In this document: one piece after another, positions 53,724 through 64,000 of the stretch
Position numbering within the stretch: position 1 is the stretch's first letter
How the letters are laid out: each line of letters starts with the position of its first letter
Assembly (NCBI GenBank): GCA_028023455.1
Contig: JAQFVV010000229.1
Span: 434,501 to 498,500, forward strand
Length of the DNA: 64,000 nucleotides
Direction: 5' to 3'
Source: Epiperipatus broadwayi
Taxonomy: Eukaryota > Onychophora > Udeonychophora > Euonychophora > Peripatidae
The notes under the pieces: generated by a model
Database searches by the model: none
What the model saw: only the letters and a program-made list of their open reading frames with translations
Told to the model about the DNA's origin: nothing
Translations under genes and position numbers: made by a program

Positions 53724-53877
53724 ATATTAAAGAGTATTCTTGATTAATTAATTTTGGTGATGCATAAAAAAAATCATCCTGATTAATTATTATTATTTTA
53801 AAATAAAAAATATTAAACTGTAAAATTTTATTATTTTTGAATTTGTTTATTTTAGTTAACTTTATTTTTAAAATGCT

Positions 53878-54570
53878 AGATTATCTTATATTGTTTCTAA
53901 AATGCTATGTTGAACATGGGAATATAAAAAATAGATTTTCTTGAATTTAATAATCTGATAGATGAGATGGCAAAAAAAGAAATATAAAAAAAGACGAATC
54001 AAGACATTTGAACTGATCAGGTAAAAAAAACATATAATAAAATAAAAACTTGTTTATTTATTTATTATTTTGGGACCTAGGAACAAAATGGAAAATTAAC
54101 TAAAAGAAAAGAATGAATATATTTATCTCGTCAGCCAGATTTCTATGGACCTGGATTAATTATTAATGGATTAACTTATATTTGTATGTCTTAATCACTT
54201 AATAGTTAATTTCATTGTCATTGTATGGCGGAAACAAAACATGAAATATGCAAAGACGTAGTAAGCAAATGACGTCATTGAAAGCTTTGTTATCTGATCA
54301 CAAAGTGGGTTTTGAAAAAAAGAAAACATCATATTTGGTATAACAGACCTAACAAAACTTTTTTATAGTTCATGTTACAACAAACTAAAATGATTCAAAA
54401 GGTAGTATTGTTTTATTAATAATTACTTTGTTTTATTTCGAAACATTATTGATGGAAAAGTTAAAGTATTCTATATATTTTGTTTAATAATTATTAACCT
54501 TAAAAGAGTATTCAATTGAAAGAATAATATTTTTTTTTTTAAATGTTGATAAGAAAATATTTTTATTTAT
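53878..54570 (+). repeat. Direct repeat, right copy
   Basis: Matches 46835-47520 at lower identity with frame-breaking changes. Shared endings include AATAATATTTTTT and GAAAATATTTTT-like sequence. Confidence 0.7.
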
Positions 54571-55872
54571 TGTCTATGCAAAAACATTTGAATGTCTATA
54601 AGTTTTCAAAACAAATACTTAAAAGATTAAGTATACACATTTTAATTTTATAATTGGATATATTTTAAATCTTTTAAAATAAGCGTAAATAAATGAAAGA
54701 TAAAATATATGCTCATAAATATCAATTTTTGAACAACATAAAAAAAGACATTATTTTGTGAAAGTGAGCAGATATTTTTACTTCATTTTATATACATTTG
54801 TAAAGAGATTTTGTTTTTCATGGTCTTCCAGTTTGAATATAAATTTGCATGGGAAGGATGGAACCTCATATTTTATATGTACATTAGGCAAGTGTATTAT
54901 TGCATATGATGTATAAGTTTTTAAAACTTTTTTTTACTTATATTATGATTGCGATAGTCTAAAAATATTTTGTCTTTGAAAGGAATAAAATTAAATAGAG
55001 TGAGAGAGCAAATGTTTTATAAATTATTTAAGAGATATATAACATCCCGGATAATTTATAAGAGGTTTTTTATGATTAACATTACTTTAATATAATTGCA
55101 TAAAATTTCATCTCCTGTTCATTAAAGAAACATTTAACCAATCAACATAAATTATAGTTGTTAAACAACCACACTGAATGATAATAATTGATATTTATGG
55201 ATAAAATAATGTATGATATTCTTATGCAAATGTTTCTAGTTATTTTACATATGTGTATAAAGTTTTAGCATTATGATTGTAGATTTTTTAAACTTATATA
55301 TATATTTATTTCTACAAAAGGATGCAGTACTATAATTCTAAAAAAAGAAACAATGGATATCCCATTATAGGATAAGTAAAAATGGGAAAGTAGAATGTTG
55401 TACACGTTTATAGATTATTTACTTATCTGTTTGATTGTTAATTTAATTTGAATTATATTTTACTCATGTATTTATTGAAATAAGAATTTATATTGTTATC
55501 AATTGCTGTGGTGGTCTTTAGTCTCAATTTCATTTATGTATTTATTTTGACTTTAATGCATATCTGTGAGTGACATATATTACAATCGGTTTATAACTTA
55601 ATTTCGTCATGTATTCTTTATTGACATCAATGTAGCATTTAAAATTTGTCTCATGATCAGTACTTCTAGTGTGATAAGGTTAATGCAAAAAGCCAGGGAG
55701 AAGAAATATGAGCATTTAAGTAAGCATCCTGACTAATTTGGGTTAAAATAAAATTTGTTATTACAGATATATAAAAGCTTTTATGTGTTTTTGCATTATT
55801 TGAGATTTAATATTACCTAGTATTAAGTATATATTTTTTATTTTTAAAAAAATACCATCTATCTATTTTTAG
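54571..55872. other. AT-rich, no gene
   Basis: No recognised repeat or frame. The last ~40 bases are the 3' splice-site region of the next exon (CATCTATCTATTTTTAG). Confidence 0.5.
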
Positions 55873-55957
55873 ATAACTTATCAGTGGCCCTTGTTTCTTC
55901 TATTCTTCTTGCTTTAACAATCGTCATCATTGCTGTGATAAGCTTTATTATATATAG
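55873..55957 (+). CDS. Transmembrane exon of the putative host gene (GC donor)
   Basis: Preceded by a pyrimidine-rich acceptor (TCTATTTTTAG). It reads (G)AT AAC TTA... as NLSVALVSSILLALTIVIIA, VISFIIY, then AG of the next codon (Arg or Ser). About 22 hydrophobic residues make one membrane span, followed by a basic residue as expected on the cytoplasmic side. The exon is followed by AG|GCAAGT, the exact consensus of GC-type donors. The entry phase (1) fits the exon ending at 35847. The join would place ~38 residues outside, one span, and a cytoplasmic part in later exons. This topology without a signal peptide would be a type III membrane protein. Family unknown. Confidence 0.65.
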
Positions 55958-56851
55958 GCAAGTAGATTTTATGTTTGAATTTATCATTTAAACTTCACTT
56001 TATTATTATTATCATGGATTTGTACTGGAATGTTTTAGTTGATTGGACATATATATATATTAGCTACTATTTTTTTTATATATATAAATTACTATCATTC
56101 AATTTACATTCAGCTGACTAGATGGGATTTATACCAATATTTCTGAATAAAACCTGCAATAAATATCGACATACATTAATTTACTTTTTACTGAATATTA
56201 TGTAAAGATGGAAAATTTATCAGTCCACTACACTATATTCAGAGATTAAATTAAATTGAAAATAAAATGTAACACTGCTATAATTTAGAAGAAAAAAAAT
56301 TCCCGGGCAAACTCTCTGTGCTTAAACACCATTTTTGATAAACTAAAAACACCTCCCTCCTCTTTTGCCATCTACAATAAGATTGAGCAATCAAGAAATG
56401 TTATATGTTTTTGAATTTGTAATGTATCGTTACTTATTTATATATTTTTCTATTATTTATTTTCTCACAAATAACATTCATAAATGAGAGATTCAGTGGA
56501 TAATCTGCTTTTTTTTTTCATGATTAAAAATGGTAGATGTATACGTGGTGTCGACTTTATATCAATTATAATAACATAACTTTTTATATTATTTGTTAAT
56601 TTGAAAATTAAAATGAAATGTCATATTTAAAGGTATAAATTCTTTGTTTATTTTTATATAATAATGTTAAGCTTAGAGTTCCATTCATTAATCTATTTAA
56701 TTTGTTCAATGATTATGTTTTCCCGTGATTCTATTTGCAATATTTTTCTTTTACAATTAATTGCTCATGATTACAGAATTAGTTTTGAAATGAGAACATA
56801 AGCTTGAATTATTTATAAACCTATTCGCCTATATAAATGGACATTTAGGTT
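55958..56851. other. AT-rich, no gene
   Basis: Begins with the GC-type intron start GCAAGT. Otherwise AT-rich with a short TA run near 56052. No further exon was recognised. Confidence 0.5.
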
Positions 56852-56974
56852 AAAGATAAGACGGCCGCTCTTATCTTTATAAAAGTCGCTGTCTTGTGTC
56901 GTGGTTGGAAGATCCTTCTATCGGCAAAATATGGTTGATTATTGCGAATTTTAATTAAAGTGCATTGAATACAG
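56852..56974 (+). promoter_or_regulatory. Palindrome, TATA box and short leader ending in a splice donor
   Basis: AAAGATAAGA (56852-56861) and TCTTATCTTT (56869-56878) are inverted around CGGCCGC. TATAAAAG follows at 56878-56885, then a GC-richer leader and ACAG|GTTAGT at 56974/56975. The order TATA, leader, GT donor resembles the LTR-like blocks at 51.0 and 57.8 kb. It could be the promoter of an LTR, or an internal promoter of the host gene on the same strand. Confidence 0.4.
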
Positions 56975-57978
56975 GTTAGTGCCTGTTCAGACTATTTACA
57001 TAAGATCTCTGTGCACCCTATAAATTAATTACTACTCAAACATATTCATTGTAATAGCATGAACTATTCCCTGGTTAAAAATATATCAACAAACAAGAAT
57101 ATTACTTATAAGTAGATCGTTCTCATATAAAAAACTTAATTTTATAAAGAAAGCTATATATATATATATCATTTATTAGCTTATATTTATAATAAATAGT
57201 GTAATAATTTTCAAAGTATTATATATAGTGATAGTTTAATAAACATTTGTGATAATAACGTATCACAATCTTTTCTAACGACAATGTTTGATGATTAAAC
57301 AACTAATATTTGCATATGGTTTTAACATCTATAATCTGGAAATTAGATGCGACTCCATTAATTATAACTATACAATCTTTATTTCCTTACCATCATGTTC
57401 TTCAATTTAATGTTAAAGTATAAACATAAATTTAGTGAAATTTGTCTAAAGCGTCACTAGTATTTGTTAAATATTAGTAGACTAGGCAAAGCTTTTAATT
57501 TACTTTTAAGTAAAATTGCTTTCAAATAAGCATTAAAATATGTAAATAATTAATTAATCATTGTATAAACATGTAATAATATGACTAACATTAATTTTAA
57601 CTTAAGTTATTTAAAAATTATTAAATCTTTCAAGCAGAAGTATTTGATGAAAATTCAACCATTTTTAGAACGTATGTTTTTACCAGTAATGAACATTATC
57701 TACTGTCTGAAAACTAGTTGATACCCACCAATCATAGCAACACATTCTATCTATAACTTCTATCATCCTTTACCAGTTTGATGATAAAGTTTGAATGTAA
57801 TTTAATTATATATATATATTGTAACGGAATAGCGTTACATGGGATTTGAACCCAGGCATATGAGGTTATATTAAACTATAATCAATTGACGAAATGAATG
57901 ACAGGAACAAAACTTTTAAAAAAGCGGTCTTGTTTTAATAATAAACGAGAAACAGCCGTTTCTAAAGCAGATCGCAGC

Positions 57979-57986
57979 TATATAAG
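57979..57986 (+). promoter_or_regulatory. TATA box in the LTR-like element
   Basis: TATATAAG, 159 bp from the element start, at the U3/R position expected for an LTR. Confidence 0.5.
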
Positions 57987-58599
57987 AGTACCTGTCAAAT
58001 TTATTGAAATAAAAAAAGTAAAAGAGTTTTTTTTATTATTTTGTATTTGTTTGTTAAGAATAAATCTATAATCATTAGTTGTAGTTTTTTTTTGCATTTT
58101 TAATTAAGTAAAGAGAGGGGAATGATTGAACGCAAGTTTAACTTTTATTAAATCATTTGAATCATTTTGAACAAAAGGGGAAAATGAATAAATTAATTTG
58201 CAATATGTTCTGAAATTCCAAGCGATCTAAAATTATTTTAAATAGGGGTAATTAGTAAATGTAAAATTAGAGAAATTGAAACAATAGGCAGGATATGTGC
58301 TGGTACGCCTAGATAAAATTAGCCAAATTTAGAAACAGAGGTGAGAAAAAGTGTACAATGCTATTGTACAACTCAGACTTCTGTCTCCAGCAAAACAATA
58401 CATGAAAAAAATGGTCAAATTGAGTGAAATTCCAAAGTGGTGTAAACGATCCCAGAAATCACGGAATTGAGTTGACACTCGATGGACTTATAAGATGAAG
58501 GGACTCACAGGTACATGGGAGTGATTGGGTGAGAAAAATTCAAGGTGTGAGGGCGGGAAGGAAGAGATCAAAAAGGCCGGACAGCGCTTTTCGAGATGA

Positions 58600-58862
58600 T
58601 TAGATTATTATTATTAGACTATTATTGATTATTATTAGACTATTGAAATCTAACCGAGATGCGTTGCTGAACACAAAATTCGTGGCTTGACCGCCGGACC
58701 TCCGCGTCCAGCCCAGCTGATTGCCCATAGGATGCTCATAACACCGGAGAAACTTCACATAAGGACCACACACGCTTTTGAGACCTTGCAAATTGCCGGA
58801 ATGCTTCGTTAAAGAAGAAACCATCGCTCAGGATCCCATTGCAGTCTTTCTACGTTCCACAG
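58600..58862 (+). other. GC-richer leader patch with splice donor
   Basis: About half G+C against a very AT-rich background, with two TAGACTATT repeats at its start. It contains a 74-codon frame on the minus strand (58600-58824), without known domain, which is probably fortuitous. It ends in CCACAG|GTAGCT. Confidence 0.35.
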
Positions 58863-59708
58863 GTAGCTATCTTTAAATTGTCATATTCACTTATGCACCA
58901 AAATAAAATAACTTTCATAACCAGAACTATTAAAAAACATTAATCTAAAATGATAAAATTACTCTTGACCATTAATGAACAATTCGAGAATCTAACCAAA
59001 TAAGTTTGCCTACAGATTAACATTCTTAAAAGGATGTGCGAAGTCACCTTGAAATCTATATTTAAATTATCTCGGCTTGCCGATCATATACCTGCATTTA
59101 TTGTTAGTAAACAGATTAAATAAAACATTTATTTAACTAGTATTTTTTTTGTTATTAATTGCTTGGAATTTCAACATAAATTTATATAATAGGAATGAGT
59201 GCTAGAGCGATCAAATTTGTTTGTATATGAATGAATGCATTTGATATTTTTGGTGTTGGGATTTGATTTTATTTATGCTTATGTTTGTTATGCTCTCTTA
59301 GATTAAATTAAAGTTGATTAATTTATTCTGTGGGATATAGGGTGGGCCCTCATATAATAAGTCTAATTGATTGTGAGTGAAAGATCACAGATACGATGTG
59401 ATTTGAAGGGTAATATTGGCTGTGTTCGTTTCTTGCTTCCGACTGGAGTGATGCACGGGCATGTTTTGTGATATATTTGAGTGAGCTTATGCACATACGT
59501 GGCGGACTCTTATAAAAGTTCTCCTGGCGCCTATTACTTGGATTCAATCCGAATTTACGTATAAAATAAATAAAGCGTACGTGTATATGTGTTTGAAATT
59601 ATCGTCACAGAACATTATGTAATCCCCCGGACGCAATAACACAGCAGATTCATAATAGTGATATTAGTGAGAGAGCGGTAGCACGCTCACGCACACCGGG
59701 CGGATACA

Positions 59709-60730
59709 ATATATATATGTACCTTCCTTTAAGAAAATCTGAACAAAAGAATCCCACTAACTAGGATATAACAATATTAAACTGCAATTGGGTTACATAA
59801 ACAATGTTTATTAAAATAATATTATAGCTAACCCAAGATACACTGCTAACATACAGCATCTAATAAAACAATATTTTTAATAATTAAATATAAGAAAACT
59901 TATTAGAATAAAATATCATAATACTTAGGTTCATAATAAATAATTAGGGTTCGAACTAAAATACTTAATTCATTCATTTTACTAATAAATTCGATTTATG
60001 ACTAGCTCACTATTATAAATAATATATAGCTCTATCAAAATAACAAATATAATTATGAAACCCTTAACATGAGACGTTCAGTAAAGTACACTGGCTTAAA
60101 CATTGAGGAAACATCCTTAAACATACATTACTGATGGCATGAGAATATTACTCCACTAAATTCATATAACAAAAATACTATATAACACTCTCACCTCTTA
60201 GACACACACATATAATAATCCTAAAGTATGATTTATAAACTTATTACAGAAATAACAATAAATTATGTAATATTCCTTTAATGAAAATACTGATTGGACA
60301 TTTAACATTAACTAATAATTTCTTACTTATCATCATCTTTCAATAAAAAAATTTCAATTCTCCAAAATAATAATAACAATCTCAGGTTCATTTTTAACAT
60401 ACTAATAACAAAATAAATTAACTAATTAGTACCCTGCAATTAAATATGGTGAGAGATTTTACATGATATCTAACTACTCTTACAAAATAAATACAACGAT
60501 AAGCAACTAAAATAAGTTAATGATTCTCAACATTAAATCTATTTAATAATTAAAGTTTAGCAATAAAGAATAAATAATACAATAAGATTTCAAATAAACA
60601 TTGTACAATCTTTCTTTATTTAATGTGGCATTCTTAAAAATATAATGTTTTTGAATTTTGTGGCAATATCAAGTGTATCTCTCAATGATATTGTATCATT
60701 TTAAAATAATTACCAATGCTCATATCTTCT
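59709..60730. other. AT-rich, no gene
   Basis: Composition resembles the leader regions of the gag elements (many AATAATAAT and TTATTAAA stretches) but no clear match was found. Confidence 0.45.
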
Positions 60731-60775
60731 ATGATGATAATAATAATAATAATAATAATGATGATGATGATGATG

Positions 60776-60852
<77 letters not shown>
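60731..60852. repeat. (TAA)n / (ATG)n microsatellite
   Basis: Two ATG-type blocks are interleaved with long AAT repeats. It produces a spurious poly-Asn/Asp frame on the + strand. Confidence 0.95.
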
Positions 60853-62580
60853 TTACTTTGTTACTTAATCAGATATAATAGAAATAATATTTAAGTAATC
60901 TTTATGGATCATGTGCCAAATAAGTACTAATTCAAATTATTAATTTCTAAGGATCATGAGTATAGAATGAAAAATCAACTAATAACTGTCAGATAAATCA
61001 CAACTCATCAAAAATATAAGTTTTAAAACAGTTAACTATTTTTTTTTATAAATTAAGCAATATTATACTTGTTACAATAAATTTATAACATAATACAAAA
61101 CAAATATTTACAAATTAAAATAAGAATTGACATTATTTAACATTAAAAAAATATTTATAATAAATCTTACCAATAAATAACAAAAAATAAAACAAGACAG
61201 CTTTCACTCCCGCCATTTCAAATAAAATAAAAACTTACAACAATAATAACAATATGTTATCCTCATTCAGGAAATATAATAATCTACTATTGGGAACAGT
61301 TACAATAAATGTCTCAATTTCTAAGAAAACTTAATATTACACTTATACTATTATGAAATATATTTCTCATTATGTAAATGCATCAATATAAGTTTATATT
61401 TAAAATACACCTTCTTAAAATTCAAGAAGTAAAATATTTTCAAAAAATTATTAAAGTCTTTCTTTGCAGTTTAGAAAAGGATCATCCTAATAATTAAATA
61501 TCCTAACATTTTAAATAAAAAATATGAATATCTCCTTCTATAAAAAGTTAGCTGCAAAATATTTAAAAGATAATTTCATAATTTTTTGTACGTTAAATGG
61601 GTTTGAATTATTTATAATAAAATGTAAACAACTATCCATAAATTATATTGTTTGATGTTTGCATCTCTTTCGTTTTTATACTCTTACATTCATCATATCA
61701 TCCAAAAATCATTTTCACTATTCTCACTTTCATTCCAATTTAAATATGCATTGGTTTAAGCTAAGTGATCTCTAATGTTTGTATGAGTATCAATTATTTC
61801 TCTCTTATGTTATATACTATGACAGTCATCAAACATCTTAACATCATTTGCAAAAGAATTTTCTATACTTCATCTTGCCCTCTCACTAAATTATCAACTT
61901 CAAACAGTGTAGCCATTATTTTACCAACTTTAAAACTATTCTCTATGATGATTCCTGTGGTGATAGATAGTGATTAAAGTGTAGGGTGTGGAATAGTAAC
62001 AAGAATGGCTCCAATGAGTAAGATGATATCATCATGGATACAGTGCAAATCATAACAATAAGTCCATATTCATCAGGCATCTACGATTCAAGTCATGGCT
62101 CTATTATAGCACTTATTGATGATAAGCAAATACAACTTCCCATGGAAAATGATATACATCCCTAAGTTATCTGTATATTTTAATAACTTTAGAGAATGAA
62201 AATGTAATTCACATATGACAGTTTTCAACATATCCCTAATACCTAGGATTTCATATGAATATTAATCTCCTGACCACCATTCTATATCTTACACTCTGAA
62301 TAACTCATTTAACATTGTAAAATATACAAATCACACTCTAAAATAATTTCCAAAAAACACAATATTAAAAAAACAACAAAGATCTAAATTCATGTCAAGA
62401 TGTTTTTTTTTTAAATATTCATTTAGTTATTATTATATAATTTAGAGATTGATATTATGTCTTTTTATGTATTTCAACAGATAACATTCATAAAAAAATA
62501 ACATAATAAAAATTTAACTATATTACATAATGTAGCATATTCAAGCATTCACGTTAAATAAATATTTAAAATATTGGTAC
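60853..62580. other. AT-rich, no gene
   Basis: No exon or repeat recognised. The frame at 61765-61977 (70 codons) has no domain and no splice-site support. Confidence 0.5.
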
Positions 62581-62884
62581 TTATTACTTAGCCTGGCTTG
62601 GCTGCTTGATGGCATTGGTGCCGGGCAAACACACCTACAAATGCCATTTACACAGACTAACTTATGGCTAAAAAACAGTTCAGTTTATCTTAGCTATTTT
62701 AGGCATTGCACAGAACTATTACGGCCTGTTTTGTGCTTCATAACACTTTATGCAAATTTGCACATTTCACAATTGGTTACCGTATCATTTGACAGTGTCT
62801 GGATTTTAAGTGGCCACACCTTTTGATATCTCCAAAGCAGAGTTATTTCATATTTAGTTAAATCACACAGTCTGACTCACTAAG
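62581..62884. other. GC-richer segment, perhaps a DNA-transposon fragment
   Basis: Contains GGCATTGGTGCCGGGC and, on the minus strand, GTGTGGCCACTTAAAATCCAG, which looks like a Tc1/mariner-type terminal sequence. No partner terminus was found. Confidence 0.25.
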
Positions 62885-63099
62885 AATTGTCACACTGTCT
62901 CCACCCTTCCCTACACAACTTGGAATATGAAAAACATTGGCTAAGTGTAGACCCAAATATGATTCAGCCAAGTTCATGCAAAAACTCACACTTTCATGAG
63001 AAAATATATGAGACAAATCAAATAGCTGCAATGTGGCAAGCAGATTTTCAAATTGTGCCAGTTACCAATGTCAGTCAGGCTCCTATATTTGATTCCTAA
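62885..63099 (+). CDS. Possible terminal coding exon
   Basis: After an AG at 62883-62884, a 70-codon frame runs to TAA at 63097-63099 and is followed at once by AATAAA (63101-63106). The residues look like real protein and not translated AT-rich noise: HNLEYEKHWLSVDPNMIQPS, then FHEKIYETNQIAAMWQADFQ and a C-terminus VSQAPIFDS. It could be the cytoplasmic end of the membrane protein at 35.7-56 kb. Its entry phase does not fit the 55957 donor directly, so another exon would be needed between. The acceptor has a weak pyrimidine tract. It may instead belong to another gene or TE. Confidence 0.35.
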
Positions 63100-63100
63100 A

Positions 63101-63106
63101 AATAAA
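63101..63106 (+). terminator. Candidate poly(A) signal
   Basis: AATAAA, 1 bp after the stop codon of the possible terminal exon. Frequent by chance in this composition. Confidence 0.25.
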
Positions 63107-63159
63107 ATATTAAAGACATAGTAGAAAAAGATAAAAGTATCAAAAAAAGTAATTAATAG

Positions 63160-63940
63160 TCAAAGTTCTAATTTTAAAAAGAGCAAAATATGAATCATGT
63201 AATACAAATCACCATATAGCCAAACAAAAAAAGTTGTCATATTTTAAAATGAAGTTTTGATCTTATTGGAAGTTTTGGGGGGTGGTGGTGGGTTGAAAGA
63301 ATCTAAAAATGGAATTAATAGTAAAAGTTGTTTGTTAAAAATGGCAAAATATACATCATGTAATACAAATCAAGCCAAAAAAAAAACTTGCTGTATAGCC
63401 AAAAAAAAAGGTACCGCCATATTTTTTTGAAAAAAAAAAAAAAGTTGAAAAAGTCAAGTTTTTATCTTATTTCTTTGGGGGGGGGGGGGAGAAAGATTTT
63501 GTCATCACTAAGACAAAAGTTATTTTTGGTTTGTTTTTATTTTTAAGAAAAAGCAATAGAAATTGGTTTTAAAGCTAAAAGTTTTACTATATCAGTGATA
63601 TACAAATAAAGCCAAAAAATAAATCCTGTATAGCCAAAACAAAAACTTGCCATATTTTTTTAAAACAAAAAAAAAGAAAATGAAAATTGAAAAAGTCAAA
63701 ACTTTTGATTTTCTTTTAATTTGGGTGGGGTCAGAAATATTTTGTCTTCACTGAGACAAAAGTTATAGACAAAAAAAGTTATTTTTGGTTTGGTTTTATT
63801 TTTTAAAAAAGGTAATAAAAATCTGTTTCAAAACTAAAAATTTTACTATATCAATGGTATCCAAATAAAGCCAAAAAAATCACCATATAGCCAAAAGAAA
63901 GTCACCATATTTTTTTAAAAATAAAATGAAAGTTGTTTAA
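63160..63940. repeat. Degenerate tandem repeat, units of ~165-260 bp
   Basis: Repeated landmarks: CAAATMA(A)GCC at about 63200, 63366, 63602 and 63864; CCATATAGCC or TGTATAGCC; a G-run at 63278, 63476 and 63723; GAGACAAAAGTTATTTTTGG near 63508 and 63751. The unit length grows through poly-A and poly-G changes. The repeat may continue past the window. Confidence 0.75.
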
Positions 63941-64000
63941 AATCACAGCCCAGTAACACTCATTGTATTGTTTTTGATTGGCAACAATCCCATCAAGTGG

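Larger units (their letters stand above)
57820..59708 (+). mobile_element. 1.9 kb LTR-like element (solo LTR?) in a TA run
   Basis: Starts TGTAACGGAATAGCGTTACA and ends GGGCGGATACA, so TGTA...TACA, flanked on both sides by ATATAT. A TATA box (TATATAAG) lies at 57979-57986, a GC-richer leader-like patch at 58480-58862 ends at a donor-like CCACAG|GTAGCT, and AATAAATAAAG lies at 59565-59575. No gag or pol. The simplest reading is a solo LTR of a Gypsy-type element with a long transcribed R-U5 part; a small non-autonomous element is the alternative. The terminal features are shared with 51000-52645. Confidence 0.55.

Noticed and set aside
58600-58824. 74-codon minus-strand frame in a GC-richer patch
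   Set aside because: Starts at a simple repeat, has no domain, and lies within an LTR-like element on the opposite strand.
60658-60894. Poly-Asn/Asp protein
   Set aside because: Translation of a microsatellite.

Overview
This is an AT-rich (roughly three-quarters A+T by eye) stretch of animal nuclear DNA. Introns, GT-AG and GC-AG splice sites, Penelope-like, LINE, pogo/Tigger and LTR elements, long (TA)n runs and the absence of any bacterial-style gene layout point to an invertebrate metazoan. I cannot name the species. No rRNA, tRNA, CRISPR or operon is visible. Nearly everything is transposable-element (TE) sequence at different stages of decay.

Host gene. The only likely host gene is on the + strand. 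A first coding exon (35736-35847) ends in a good GT donor. A transmembrane exon (55873-55957) begins in the matching phase and ends in a GC-type donor. Together they would give a small single-pass membrane protein with a ~20 kb intron full of mobile DNA. A possible terminal exon lies at 62885-63099, but at least one more exon must lie between.

0-10.5 kb: two ~0.8 kb arms in inverted orientation (1457-2231 and 9682-10488) flank a decayed gag-only retroelement on the minus strand (2817-4917) with its leader. 10.9-16.1 kb: a short repeat copy, a TATA-box region, the 3' end of a LINE, a 267-bp foldback element, and a deleted Tigger element (14535-15900) nested in Penelope-like 3' sequence. 16.1-32.8 kb: an assembly gap, then two tandem ~7.9 kb units of a gag-only LTR retrotransposon on the minus strand. 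Unit 2 has a 564-aa coiled-coil gag; unit 1 is frameshifted. Both keep a short integrase-C-terminus-like tail directly after gag, and no protease, RT or integrase core. 32.8-33.7 kb: a head-to-head pair of Penelope-like GIY-YIG ends. 33.7-35.7 kb: hairpins and a dispersed repeat.

36-55.9 kb (inside the putative intron): microsatellites, an ~850-bp diverged tandem duplication, a degenerate coiled-coil gag remnant on the + strand, a 0.7 kb direct-repeat pair, an LTR-like block ending at 52645, and a 640-bp near-palindrome with a 13-bp target-site duplication. 56-64 kb: a TATA/leader-exon module, a 1.9 kb LTR-like element (57820-59708), AT-rich sequence with a (TAA)n array, the possible last exon, and a degenerate tandem repeat at the right edge.

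The most unusual content is the gag-plus-integrase-tail family, present in two divergent versions with the same pol-less layout, resembling the TR-GAG class described in plants. Next are the large head-to-head inverted structures and the repeated insertion of unrelated elements at (TA)n runs.
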